Source: JAKZVK01 sp965248255 (GTDB lineage: Bacteria > Acidobacteriota > Terriglobia > Bryobacterales > UBA6623). From it: a stretch of DNA of 64,000 nt. The position numbers and the translations under genes are program-made. This document shows, one piece after another, positions 37,056-46,400 of this stretch (positions are counted from its first letter, which is position 1; each line of letters begins with the position of its first letter). The notes under the pieces were generated by a model. It was not told the origin of the DNA, did not search any database, and was given only the letters and a program-made list of their open reading frames with translations. The stretch covers positions 1,984,001-2,048,000 of the forward strand of contig CBDFIW010000004.1 in assembly GCA_965248255.1 (NCBI GenBank). The letters run 5' to 3'.

Positions 37056-38145
37056 ATTTGCGGGATTCAATAGGGCCAATTTCATGCTGGTAGGAGTTCA
37101 TTTCGAAGCCGATGAGCCGATCGAGTTTAGCGAGCTATACACCGGGTACGAATCGCTCGGGCTTTGGTTGGGCGTCTCCGGGATAGAGATCAGTCAGTTG
37201 TCGATCGAGGGGTGCGACATAAGCATCAGGCGTCCCCCGGAAATCGCCCTAGGGCGTGATAGGACTTTCGAATACTCTCTCTGGTTTGGACTCGAAGGCC
37301 CCAATCTCAAGAACCCAACGACCGAAGTGACTGTAGCCCAGAAGGCTAGCCTGCGCCTGAAGAGTGACAAGGTCTCAGCCCTGGAGTGTTATCTGACTCG
37401 CATGTCAGATTTTCAGAATCTCCTTTCGCTAGCAGGTAGGGCTCTCGCCTCCTACACGACAGTAACCGGATGCCTTAGGGCAAAGCCGGCCAACCGGCAG
37501 ATTACAGTCGACATCCACTTTGCGCCAGCCTATCTCCCGACCGAACGGTCTGTAAAGTCCTGGGTTGAGTTGCTATTTCGCTTCGACGATCTGGGAACCT
37601 CCCCAGCGCGAGCCTTTTGCAGTTGGCTCGAGAGTGCAGACACGATGCGGGCTGTACACAACTTGTACTTTGCCAATCTGCGTCGGCCTCAGGCTTTCCT
37701 CGAGAGCCGTTTCCTCAACTTTGCAATGACAGCAGAAGTGTACCATCGGCACCGTTTTTCTGGCGTCGAGGTACCGCTGAAAGAGCACGAAGGAAGGATT
37801 GCAGTGATCCTGAATTCCTGTCCAGATCACTTTCGTGGATGGTTAAAGGAGAAGCTCTTGTACAGTAATGAGATTCCCCTAAGGAAGCGAGTTAGGGAGT
37901 TAGTCGACCTGGGTCGTGAGGCAGCCACTTTGTACATTAAGGATTCCAAGAGCTTTGCCTACGAAGTAGCCAGTGCCCGCAATGATCTGATGCACAGAGG
38001 GGCTGTCCAACGCCAGCTCCTTTCGTCCTTAAGCTTGAAGCTTGGTAGGCTGATGGAGATTCTCCTACTTCACGAAGTCGGCATGGATTTTTCAACAATC
38101 AGCAAGCTAATGGAACGCCAAAAATGGCGAGATGTTGGGCACTGA

Positions 38146-38988
38146 AGACGGAAACTTGGGCCGCGACCGTGGCTGGCCCAAGCCTACGAGGACGTGCTAT
38201 GGCACGGCCGCGTACCTAGTGGGTGACGACAATGAAATCGTGTCCAATTTGCAGGCTTCCTGACAACTTTCAAATGACACAGTTGCCGGTTATAGACGGC
38301 TTTGAGTGCCAGTGTCGTCGATGTGGCAGATTCCGGATGACTGGCCGGATGGTTCGCAGCCCGAACTTCGAACAACATGTGACCAAGAGGTTGACCAAAA
38401 GGTGACGGAGCCCTTTCGTGGAGCCCTTTCGCGACGAGGAGGACGAGGGGCTCCGGAACTCTGTCAGTAAACGCCTCAAAAGGCGAATACACGGCCTCTC
38501 AACTAGGCTTGGCTTGAGACGTTCGGGCCCAAAGGCCCAAAGGGGGCCCAAAGGGGACAGTCACCCTAACTGTCAAATCTCTGATTCCCAATGCTGCTTC
38601 CTGCGCAGGTGGGCTCCTTCCCGGCTCCGCCGCGTGCGATGAAACGCCGCTGGATGTCGTTTTGGCCAAGCCGCGAAAACACACGGTATTTTGTTAAATT
38701 GGGCGACCACTGCAACCTCAGATTCAGCACCCGAGAGGCCCTGACTCCCACAAATTTCTGAACTCGCCACTCGAACGCCGATCACGATCACGTAGTGCGA
38801 TCAGAAGTTGGTATCATCTCGGTACACAGACACCCCGCCACGGAGTGTACACACATTGGGCGAACAGCTCCAAACGAAGCCTCCAGGTGAAACCAAGGTT
38901 TTGCCCGCTCTAGGCTCCGCCGGTTCGAAAAACGGAGCGACGATAGTCCTGCCGACCGAGGACAATACACCGGCTGGTCTTCGCATGC
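38146..38988. other. Degenerate stretch with a short zinc-ribbon frame
   Basis: About 840 bp with one plausible small frame (38223-38405, given separately). Around 38526-38560 there is a purine-rich run of GGCCCAAAG repeats ending in GGGGACAGTCACC, of the kind found next to IS or REP elements. The rest shows no family-like protein on either strand. Confidence 0.4.
38223..38405 (+). CDS. Short zinc-ribbon protein or N-terminal fragment
   Basis: 60 residues with CPIC (near residue 7) and CQCRRCGRF about 25 residues later, spaced like a zinc ribbon that opens larger proteins of defence or toxin type. The frame stops after RLTKR, and no continuation in another frame was recognised. Most likely a fragment of a longer gene; function unknown. 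Confidence 0.35.
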   Translation: MTTMKSCPICRLPDNFQMTQLPVIDGFECQCRRCGRFRMTGRMVRSPNFEQHVTKRLTKR

Positions 38989-39102
38989 TTATGGAAGCAA
39001 ACGCGAAGCTCCGAACATCTCTTTGGCCTGAGGCTTGCCAGAGTCTCCCCCATACTCTTCTGAAGCGGCGACCAGGACCACGTCACCTCGGGCTACGTCC
39101 AT
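38989..39102 (-). pseudogene. Truncated MazF-type toxin remnant
   Basis: The ATG at 39102 overlaps the end of the antitoxin gene by ten bases. The first residues MDVARGDVVLVAASEEYG match MazF N-termini, but after GKPQ the family pattern is lost and the frame stops at 38989 after 37 codons. About two thirds of the toxin is missing. Confidence 0.6.
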
Positions 39103-39335
39103 CCTGTCGTGTCCGCTAGTGACGCCCGGGCTTCGTCTTCCGAATGTGGCCCCTCGCTCGCCAACAACGACTGACGTCGGGCCACCACCGCCAACGAGCG
39201 CGCGTCATGCCGGTCCAGGTAGTCTTCGAGAGCATGCACGATGATCCAGTTCTTGCGGTGCTTGGACTGTCGAGCGAACCGCTCCAGGCGTACTCGAAGT
39301 TCGTCGGTGAGTCGGAAACTGGAGGTTTGGGACAT
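39093..39335 (-). CDS. Ribbon-helix-helix (CopG/MetJ) antitoxin
   Basis: 80 residues. The strand SSFRLTDELRVRLERFA and helices KNWIIVHALEDYLDRHD fit the ribbon-helix-helix fold of MazE-type antitoxins and DNA-binding repressors. ATTTGTGT occurs twice, 11 bp apart, in its upstream region (39340-39375, minus strand) and could be an operator. It is followed by a truncated MazF, so it is probably an orphan antitoxin. Confidence 0.7.
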   Translation of the reverse strand: MSQTSSFRLTDELRVRLERFARQSKHRKNWIIVHALEDYLDRHDARSLAVVARRQSLLASEGPHSEDEARASLADTTGWT

Positions 39336-39430
39336 CCAAAGTTAGGAATCACACAAATAGCAACACAAATGACCGCCGAACCCGAGTGAGCGGTCAATCC
39401 ACACGCGGCGGCTTTGCGGCTGCAGACCCG

Positions 39431-40888
39431 TCACTGGCGTTCCGGGGTCGGCTTGCCGAAACAGTAGAGCGCGCCGGCCGTCCGAACGTACAAACGGCCA
39501 TCGGCGATCGCAGGGATCGCGTAGCTCTCTTCGTTCAACTCGTTGACCGCCAAAACCTCGGCCTTGGGACCCGCCCGCAACACCGTCACCGTGCCCCCCT
39601 GGCTGACGAAAAACACCTTCCCGTCCGCCGCGACCGGGGAGGCGTAGTAGTGGTCGATGCCGCCGCGCAGGTGCATGCGCCGGCGAACGTCGCCCGACTC
39701 AGCATCGAGCAAGGTCAAGATCCCCCCGTCGTTGATCATATAGAGCACCCGCTGGTAGAGCAACGGCGACGGCAACTGCGGTACGGCCCGCAGATATTTC
39801 CAGCGCAAACTCGTGGTCGAGCGGTCGCCGCGCGGTCGGCCCGGCGGATCGACCCGGATGGCCCGTAAACCATTCTCCGAGGCCTGCGCAGCGGCGTAGA
39901 GGCGCCACTCGCCGGGATCAAGGCGGCCGTCACGATCGCGGTCGCTGAACCTCACCAGTTGGCGCAGGCGGCCTTTGGGCAACTCGTCCCGCGCCAGTCG
40001 TCCGTCGCCGTTCGCGTCGTACTCGGCCAAGGCCCGCGCCAACGGCGGCACCGTCACCTGCCGGCCCGCATCGTTCGCGGGAACGTTGTAGCCGGCGACG
40101 TAGACCGTGTCCCCGTTGATCACCGGCACCGACTTCATCTCCGACGGCAGCCCGTTCACCCACCAAACGCTCTCGCCTGTCCTTGCCGCGTAGGCGTCCA
40201 TACGGAAGGAGCCGGGCGCGAGGACCTGTTTCGCGCCGTCGCTGGCGTGGTAGACGACAGGCGTCGAGTGTCCGCTGACGGCGTCGGGACGCGGCCTACA
40301 CCAGCGGGTGCGGCCGGTCTTTTTGTCGACGGCCAGGATGAACGAGTCGCGGCGCTGATCGCAGACGAGCACGACCAGGTCGTCGACGACGATAGGCGAC
40401 GCTCCCATGCCGTAGGAGTTACTGAACGGGCCAAGCGGCAGGCGCCAGCGTTCGTTGCCGTCGAAGTCGTAGGCGAGCAGGCCGAAATCACCGAAGAAGA
40501 CGTAAGCGCCTTCGCTGTCGGCTGCGGCGCTCGCCGCCGCCGGATGGTTGCGCCCGTCGAGCTTCTCTTTCCGAGGCCGCGGACACTCGCGCCGCCACAG
40601 CTCTTCGCCGGTCGCGCGGCTCAAGTATAGGGTGTAGAGCTTCCCGTCCGCGACCCCCGTCAGAAACACACCGTCGTTGCTGAGGACGGGCGACGAGTGC
40701 CCCGGCGGCACGGCCGTCTTCCAAACAACGTTCTGATCGGGCCCAAACTGCGTCGGCAGCCCGGAGGTCTCAGTGACCCCCAAGCCGTTGGGCCCACGGA
40801 AACGTGGCCAGTCCGCAGCGAACGCGCTGCCCGCCGCTCCCAAACAGAACGCGAGGAGTAGGAGCCAACCGGCTCCCTTACGGGGCAT
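39431..40888 (-). CDS. Secreted PQQ-like beta-propeller with two embedded EF-hands
   Basis: 485 residues from the ATG at 40888, followed by a signal peptide (GAGWLLLLAFCLGAAGSAFA). The mature protein opens with DWPRFRGPNGLGVTE, typical of this propeller family, and has blade repeats such as LYTLYLSRATGEELW and GGILTLLDAESGDV. In the second half two EF-hand loops are inserted, DANGDGRLARDE and DRDRDGRLDPGE, suggesting calcium binding. Its start overlaps the end of the CBM9-like gene by 11 bp, so the two form one operon. Probably periplasmic; no catalytic motif seen. Confidence 0.82.
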   Translation of the reverse strand: MPRKGAGWLLLLAFCLGAAGSAFAADWPRFRGPNGLGVTETSGLPTQFGPDQNVVWKTAVPPGHSSPVLSNDGVFLTGVADGKLYTLYLSRATGEELWRRECPRPRKEKLDGRNHPAAASAAADSEGAYVFFGDFGLLAYDFDGNERWRLPLGPFSNSYGMGASPIVVDDLVVLVCDQRRDSFILAVDKKTGRTRWCRPRPDAVSGHSTPVVYHASDGAKQVLAPGSFRMDAYAARTGESVWWVNGLPSEMKSVPVINGDTVYVAGYNVPANDAGRQVTVPPLARALAEYDANGDGRLARDELPKGRLRQLVRFSDRDRDGRLDPGEWRLYAAAQASENGLRAIRVDPPGRPRGDRSTTSLRWKYLRAVPQLPSPLLYQRVLYMINDGGILTLLDAESGDVRRRMHLRGGIDHYYASPVAADGKVFFVSQGGTVTVLRAGPKAEVLAVNELNEESYAIPAIADGRLYVRTAGALYCFGKPTPERQ

Positions 40889-41612
40889 CGTCCACGAACA
40901 CGACCCAGCCGAACGCTTCCGGCACATGAAAGTTCGGCCGCGGGGCGTTGACCGGTGACCAGGTACTGTACTGCGGGTTCGTCGTGCCGCCGGCGCGGTT
41001 GAGGTTGAGCCGCCAGCGGTCACCGTCGTGCGGCGGGGTGTGTGCCGCGTCCTTTTCGAAGTTCTTGAAGGGGATGGCAATTTCGAGAATCCAATGGTCG
41101 TCGTCGGGCGAATCAGCCTTGAGCGAGCGGCCGTAGTGGGACGTCCACCGCCGCACGCCGACCGGCTCGGAGAACCGTCCGCCGCGCCACCAGTCGGCCC
41201 GAATGAAGTTGAGCATCGTGCCGATCACGTTCAACTCGAAGCCATAGTAGTTGCGGACCTTGCCGGGATTGGGACTGACGAAGACCTCGACGCAGTCGTC
41301 CCGCGAAACCGGTCCGTGGCGGCGCGTCACGTCGGCCGAGATGTGCTTGTCGTAGCAGTAGTAGCCGACGTAAAGGTTGGTGTCGTCCCACAGGATCTTG
41401 GCGACCGTCTTTTCCTTCTCGCCGCCGGTCCACCAGTTGAAGTGGAAGTCGCTGACAACGGCGGCCTTCCGCCATGCCTGCTCATCGAGCCGACCGTCGA
41501 TCTCAATGGGCCCCGCCGTTCGGTGAATATCGTAGGACGGCAGGTCTTGGGCAACACAGAGCGCCAGCCAGACGGCCAGGCTAAACAAGTAGCGAGCAAC
41601 CATCGCCATCAT
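40878..41612 (-). CDS. Secreted CBM9/DOMON-like carbohydrate-binding protein
   Basis: 244 residues. A signal peptide (ARYLFSLAVWLALCVAQ) is followed by a domain with IEIDGRLDEQAWRKAA, KILWDDTNLYVGYYCYD, SRDDCVEVFVSP and WILEIAIPFKNF, the recognisable strands of family 9 carbohydrate-binding modules. No enzyme domain is attached. It is translated with the EF-hand propeller and probably works with it at the cell envelope. Confidence 0.8.
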   Translation of the reverse strand: MMAMVARYLFSLAVWLALCVAQDLPSYDIHRTAGPIEIDGRLDEQAWRKAAVVSDFHFNWWTGGEKEKTVAKILWDDTNLYVGYYCYDKHISADVTRRHGPVSRDDCVEVFVSPNPGKVRNYYGFELNVIGTMLNFIRADWWRGGRFSEPVGVRRWTSHYGRSLKADSPDDDHWILEIAIPFKNFEKDAAHTPPHDGDRWRLNLNRAGGTTNPQYSTWSPVNAPRPNFHVPEAFGWVVFVDDAP

Positions 41613-41824
41613 CAGCGATCCGGTTCCGAACGTAGCACATCCTGGCAGCCAGTGGGCGTTCTCCCACGCAAAGACCTGGACTAGCCGCCTCGCTGCCGAG
41701 ACGTCACCGTGAGGGAGCAGTTGCTCTTCGGGCGCGCCTATCCACGGTGGTCGAGGATCGTGCCACTACAACGAAATCAGTCTCCCGTTGCCGGTTACAC
41801 AACTTGGCGAACCAGTTCCGGACT

Positions 41825-42745
41825 CTATGAAGGCTTGTTAACTCGGATGATCAGCGGACCGCATGCCGCTAGTGACTGTTGAAGGAGGCCGTCGCAATTG
41901 AGACACGCATCGCCCCGGCTCCTGAACCATAGAAAAGCTTCGTAGCAGTCAATCGAGTTCACGGCGTCACTGTCGGCAACCCAGTAGGTCTCGAAATTGG
42001 GATTCAGCGGGCGGTATCGCAGAGCCGTTGCGGAATTCAGCGCGCTGAACCAGAGAGACCGAATGAAACGAGTAGGGATGATATACATGTTCTGATACGG
42101 TGCGCTTTGCGTCCAGGGTAGGCTGGCCTTGATGATTTTTCCTTGCCAATCGAGGTCGCGATACGGACGCACCCGGTGACCTTCAGCGGCCGCGGAAGAG
42201 CAGTTCCACGCCGGCGCCAGGTAGATGAGTCCTCCGTTGGTAACGGCCCTCCGCATCTCGTTCAGCGCGCGTTCCGGACTAGGAACGTGCTCAAGAACCC
42301 AGACTGTCCAAACAGCGTCGAACTCGTTGTCCTGGAAGGGCAAATCCGTTGCCGAACCCTGCACAAACGGTTTGTGAAAGTACCTGGCCGCGGACGCAGC
42401 GATGTCGAGGCCGGTGTAGTCCTCGACCAGATCCTGGAGAGAGCCCGACCCGGCGCCGACCTCCAGGACACGCTTGCCGCGTAGCCCGTATTGTTCGACA
42501 AACTTTTCCACCTGGCCGTTGATGTCCACGTGGTCGGCCGTGAACCGAGCGTATTCGACGTATTCGCTATCGCCGCCTTCCTCGGTCATCTCGTAGGCCG
42601 TCTCATAGAACGCTTCGGCGGCCTCATCCCGACTGATCTCGCCCAGCCCGTCCACCTGTGTCGGGAAATAGCAGAGCGTCAGGACTGCGCTGATGCTCGC
42701 AAGAAAACAAACAGAGAAGATGAAGTAGTTGCGCAATACTCGCAT
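41825..42745 (-). CDS. Membrane-anchored SAM-dependent methyltransferase
   Basis: 306 residues from the ATG at 42745 (a GTG two codons earlier is possible). An N-terminal transmembrane segment (YFIFSVCFLASISAVLTL) anchors a class I methyltransferase: motif I VLEVGAGSGS, acidic YTGLDIA, then DLPFQDNEFDAVWTVWVLEHV and the post-motif helix ALNEMRRAV. The extended C-terminus has four cysteines. The acceptor is unknown; a sugar- or lipid-linked substrate at the membrane is plausible. Confidence 0.8.
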   Translation of the reverse strand: MRVLRNYFIFSVCFLASISAVLTLCYFPTQVDGLGEISRDEAAEAFYETAYEMTEEGGDSEYVEYARFTADHVDINGQVEKFVEQYGLRGKRVLEVGAGSGSLQDLVEDYTGLDIAASAARYFHKPFVQGSATDLPFQDNEFDAVWTVWVLEHVPSPERALNEMRRAVTNGGLIYLAPAWNCSSAAAEGHRVRPYRDLDWQGKIIKASLPWTQSAPYQNMYIIPTRFIRSLWFSALNSATALRYRPLNPNFETYWVADSDAVNSIDCYEAFLWFRSRGDACLNCDGLLQQSLAACGPLIIRVNKPS

Positions 42746-43018
42746 GGCCACTTTCCACTATCGAGGAGTTTTTTCTTTTCCTGCAATAGGTATCGGGTAC
42801 TGTTTTTGCTACGTGTCTCAGCTCCATTTTGACACAGGCGAATGACCGTGCTGTGTCGGGTGAACCCCTGTGGTGTGCCTTCCAGACCCCTTAGAGCGCT
42901 GTGGCGTGCCGGGCCGGAGGGTCGTGAATGGGTACTTCCCCTACCAGTCGCGTGGGCTTGCGGGCGCGACTCGGAAATCTGCCCGCGCCGCATCTTCATA
43001 GGGTCAACCATGGGCGGG

Positions 43019-43548
43019 TCAATAGCGGATCGGCTGCTCTTGGAAGTGGCGATGCGTGCGGTACTTGATGGACAAATCCACATCGTATAGCTCGACCCGC
43101 AAGCTGATCTTCGGATCCCGCCTGACGAGCGAAGGCCTCTCTCATGGCAGCGGTCGCAGAGGAGCTTCAGCGGGTCGTGTCCGTCGGCGATGAGCTGGTG
43201 TAGGTTCCGGGATGCCCGATAAAAGATCGGGTGGGCCCACATCGGCACGTTGTCGCCCCACTTCTGTCCGACCTTGCTGTCATACTGCACCGCACCGCCT
43301 TCAAGCTCGGCGGAATAGATGAGGGTGTCGACGCCACTGTCGACCAGTTGATCGACGGCAAGGTACAAGTCGTCGGGGGATAGAGGCGGGGCGAACTGAT
43401 AAAGGGCCGAAGCGTGGCGGCCGTCGTCATAGAAAAAGACCTTCGGCTCGGGCGGTTTGGCCGCGCCGGAGGAAGCTGACCCTGGCCCGCCCGCAAGGGC
43501 TGCCGGCGCGCCGGCGCTCAGAGTTCCCAAGAAGCTTCTGCGCTTCAT
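43019..43548 (-). pseudogene. Tat-signal protein, internally deleted
   Basis: The ATG at 43548 opens a twin-arginine signal (KRRSFLGTLSAG). About 100 residues follow with LSPDDLYLAVDQLVDSGVDT and PIFYRASRNLHQLIADGHDPL, resembling N-terminal barrel parts of uncharacterised glycoside-hydrolase-like proteins. After CHERGL the frame changes. A short piece in another frame (DPKISLRVELYDVDLSIKYR) to the stop at 43019 looks like the original C-terminus. A deletion with a frameshift is the simplest reading. Confidence 0.5.
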
Positions 43549-43558
43549 CGGCACGCCT

Positions 43559-43675
43559 TTACATCAGCTCAAAGAGCCCGGCGATCTTCCGCTGGACCCA
43601 CATCAACGCGACCACGACGACCAGAACGATGACTCCCATCCCGATCAGCTTTTTCCTCGTTAGTCTTCTAAGCAT
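43559..43675 (-). CDS. 38-residue single-pass membrane protein
   Basis: ATG at 43675, TAA at 43559. Layout: a basic N-terminus (MLRRLTRKK), one hydrophobic helix of about 18 residues (LIGMGVIVLVVVVALMWV) and a short tail. It ends ten bases before the Tat-signal pseudogene and reads in the same direction, so the two may have been an operon. The composition fits a genuine small membrane protein, but no family was recognised. Confidence 0.45.
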   Translation of the reverse strand: MLRRLTRKKLIGMGVIVLVVVVALMWVQRKIAGLFELM

Positions 43676-44018
43676 TAGGCTTCCTCGTCGCAAGTGTAGC
43701 GCAGGGCTTCGAAGAGACCTGCGGCTGTACCCTGGCTATCAAATAGGACGCCCAACCATGGCGGCTAGGCCCCCACCGGATTGAAGTAGTTGGCGTCGGG
43801 TCAGATCAGGGCGCATACCCCTCCAAGCGTTGGGAAGAGGGTGCGCCACCTCACGCCGGAGCCTGCCTCTACACCCGACACCGAACAGCGTTCCCGTCTG
43901 TAGATTCTACACCTCTCCAGACGCACACGGGACTGATCGGGGTTTCTTCACCTACTACCGGCCCGTTGCTGGTTCTTCCAGGGTGGCCGCAAACCCGATG
44001 CTAAAATGGGTTTCTCGG
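43676..44018. promoter_or_regulatory. Intergenic region with uvrD promoter
   Basis: 343 bp without a supported gene. TAAAAT at 44002-44007 lies 11 bases before the helicase ATG and fits a short-leader or leaderless promoter. The helicase frame is open upstream through this region, but those residues are not helicase-like. Confidence 0.4.
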
Positions 44019-46400
44019 ATGGATTTCCTCGACTCCCTGAACCCCGCCCAGAAGAAAGCCGTCCGCCACACCGAAGGCCCCCTGCTGATACTCGCCGGCG
44101 CGGGGAGCGGCAAGACTCGGGTCATCATCTCCCGTATCGCCTACCTGATCCGGGATCACGGTGTCGCGCCGGAAGCGGTCCTCGCGGTCACGTTCACGAA
44201 CAAAGCCGCGCAAGAGATGCGCGGCCGGGTCGGGGCTGCGCTCGCCGAAAGCGGTTCGCCGCCGGCTTCATTCCCGCTGGTCTCGACCTTTCACTCGTTT
44301 TGCGTGCGCGTCTTGCGAGCGCATGGAGCGCCGCTAGCCGATCTACGGCCGGGTTTCACGACCCGCTTCAGCATCTACGACGAGAACGACCAAGTGGCGG
44401 CGGTTAAGGCCGTGTATCGAGGCCTGGGGCTCGACGAGAAGTTCATGAAGCCCCGCTCGGCGCTGTCGGTCATCAGCCACGCGAAAAACCAAGGCCGCGG
44501 CCCCCAGGATTTCTATCGCGACTCAACCGGTCCGGCCTCCGACAAGCTGGCCGTCATCTTTGAGCGCTATCAGGACTCGTTGCAGGAGTCGAATGCGTTC
44601 GATTTCGATGACCTGCTGCTCGAGTGTGTTCGCTTGCTTCGCCACAGCGACGAGACCCAACAGCGCTTGCGCGAGCGGTATCAGTATCTGCTGGTCGACG
44701 AGTACCAAGACACCAACCGCCCCCAATACGAACTGATGCAACTGTTGACGGGCGAGGACCAGAACGTTTGCGTCGTCGGCGACGAGGACCAGTCGATCTA
44801 TAGCTGGCGCGGCGCTGATATCCGCAATATTCTTGACTTTGAGCGCGACTATCCGCGGGCTGTCGTCATCCGGCTGGAACAGAACTATCGTTCGACCAAG
44901 CGCATCTTAGCCGCGGCCGGCGCGGTCGTGGCCAACAACATCGACCGCAAAGGCAAGACCCTGTGGACTGACTCGGACCTCGGTGAGCCGGTGGCGCTCT
45001 ATCATGCGCGCAACGGTGACGAGGAAGCGGGCTTCGTGGCGGATTACATCGACCGCTACTTAACGGAGCACCCGGAGAAACAGGCGGCGGTTCTGTATCG
45101 CACCAACGCACAGTCACGACAAATCGAAGAGGCGCTGCGGCGGCGGGGCCGCGACTATCTCGTGCTCGGGGGTGTCAGCTTCTACCAGCGGGCCGAAGTA
45201 AAGGACCTGCTGGCATACTTGAAGCTCGCTGCGTCACCGGCGGATTCGGTCTCGCTGACGCGCATCATCAACACTCCTGCGCGAGGCATCGGCCGCACGA
45301 CCGTGGAAAGCATCGCGGCCTACGCTCGCGATCACGGCCTCTCGCTGTGGGACGCGGCAGGGCGTATGCTCGCGGAGGGAACCTTCTCCGCACGGGCCCA
45401 AAGCGCCGTCAGGGGTTTTCGCTATCTGATCGAGGGACTCAGGGAGAAGATCGACCAAGAGCCGCTGCACCTGGCGCTGCAGTGGATCGTCGAGCAATCC
45501 GGCTACAAACAGACGCTCGAGAAGGATGCATCCATCGAGGCGGAGGGCCGGCTCGAGAACATCAGCGAGTTGATCAACGCCGCTTTCGACGCCGAGAAAC
45601 GAGGAGACCGTCTCCACGACTTTCTCGATCATGCCGCGCTCGTCTCTGATACGGATGCGCTTAACCAGCGGGCGAAGGTCGTCCTGATGACGCTCCACAG
45701 CGCCAAGGGCTTGGAGTTTCCACTGGTCCTGATGACCGGTCTCGAAGAAACCATCTTCCCTCACAGCCGCTCGATTGAGAGTACCGCTGCTCTGGAAGAA
45801 GAACGGCGGCTCTGCTACGTGGGGATGACGCGCGCCGAAGAGCAACTGATCATCACCTGCGCCCGGCAACGGCGGCGCTACGGAGGTGCGTCGCCCGATT
45901 GGATGGCGCCGTCGAGGTTTCTGCAGGAGATCCCGCCGGACGTGATGCAGGATGTGTCGACAATGCCTTCGCTTCTATCCTTTCAGCAGCACGCGGAAGG
46001 CATGGACTTGCTGACCGAGCGGCACGAAGTGCGGGAGGCGGTTGAGAAGCAGCTCTACGACGGTCCGACTTACGATTCGATCGACAATCTTGCCGGGTTC
46101 TTTTCGCAACGCGGCCTGCCGGTGCCGAGCAGTGTCCGCCAACCCGGTTCGAAGAACGCAACACGCGCTTCGAAACAGAGTGGCCCCGCCGAGCGTCGCC
46201 TGCCACGGCCAACACGCGGGACTCGCGGAGCCCATTCCAGCGGCTTTCGCCTGGGAGCCAAAGTCCGTCATCAAAAGTATGGGCTCGGCACGGTGATGAA
46301 GCTTGAGGGTGATGGGGCGGATTCGAAAGTGAGCGTCCAGTTTCCGAAGCACGGCCTCAAGAAGCTCGTCGTCAGGTTCGCGAGACTGGTGCCGGCGTGA
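44019..46400 (+). CDS. pcrA: UvrD/PcrA-type superfamily 1 DNA helicase
   Basis: 793 residues from the ATG at 44019, chosen because SLNPAQKKAV is the usual helicase start. Walker A GAGSGKT at 27-33, motif Ia TFTNKAAQEMRGR, Walker B LLVDEYQDTNRPQYEL near 225, VGDEDQSIYSWRGAD, and the later motifs LEQNYRST, LMTLHSAKGLEF and EERRLCYVGMTRAE. The C-terminal 50 residues end in a Tudor-like segment (KVRHQKYGLGTVMKLEG) as in PcrA. It unwinds DNA in repair and in clearing replication blocks. Confidence 0.92.
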   Translation: MDFLDSLNPAQKKAVRHTEGPLLILAGAGSGKTRVIISRIAYLIRDHGVAPEAVLAVTFTNKAAQEMRGRVGAALAESGSPPASFPLVSTFHSFCVRVLRAHGAPLADLRPGFTTRFSIYDENDQVAAVKAVYRGLGLDEKFMKPRSALSVISHAKNQGRGPQDFYRDSTGPASDKLAVIFERYQDSLQESNAFDFDDLLLECVRLLRHSDETQQRLRERYQYLLVDEYQDTNRPQYELMQLLTGEDQNVCVVGDEDQSIYSWRGADIRNILDFERDYPRAVVIRLEQNYRSTKRILAAAGAVVANNIDRKGKTLWTDSDLGEPVALYHARNGDEEAGFVADYIDRYLTEHPEKQAAVLYRTNAQSRQIEEALRRRGRDYLVLGGVSFYQRAEVKDLLAYLKLAASPADSVSLTRIINTPARGIGRTTVESIAAYARDHGLSLWDAAGRMLAEGTFSARAQSAVRGFRYLIEGLREKIDQEPLHLALQWIVEQSGYKQTLEKDASIEAEGRLENISELINAAFDAEKRGDRLHDFLDHAALVSDTDALNQRAKVVLMTLHSAKGLEFPLVLMTGLEETIFPHSRSIESTAALEEERRLCYVGMTRAEEQLIITCARQRRRYGGASPDWMAPSRFLQEIPPDVMQDVSTMPSLLSFQQHAEGMDLLTERHEVREAVEKQLYDGPTYDSIDNLAGFFSQRGLPVPSSVRQPGSKNATRASKQSGPAERRLPRPTRGTRGAHSSGFRLGAKVRHQKYGLGTVMKLEGDGADSKVSVQFPKHGLKKLVVRFARLVPA

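Larger units (their letters stand above)
35694..38145 (+). pseudogene. ApeA-like HEPN anti-phage protein split by IS630
   Basis: The 5' part (35694-35993) encodes an ApeA N-terminal domain: GQWWRPEDPDDKVEGTI and KFRILLGITDNGKAVTLYEC. The 3' part resumes at 37057 with FAGFNRANFMLVGVHFEADE and runs to 38145. It includes the GLWLGVSG segment and a C-terminal HEPN-like domain with the RNase motif RNDLMH (R-x4-H). ApeA proteins are abortive-infection HEPN nucleases that guard against phage. The inserted DNA (about 1.06 kb) holds a leftward IS630 transposase. The joint cannot be reconstructed exactly because a TAA appears at the simplest junction, so a small extra change may exist. As it stands, the 3' part could give only an N-terminally truncated protein. 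Confidence 0.8.

Noticed and set aside
42946..42971. Hairpin AGTCGCG/CGCGACT as terminator
   Set aside because: Twelve-base loop, no T-run, and located in the debris of a deleted gene; chance pairing is likely in such GC-rich DNA.
43830..44018. 63-residue N-terminal extension of the helicase
   Set aside because: Not conserved in type; the usual helicase start and a -10 box point to the ATG at 44019.
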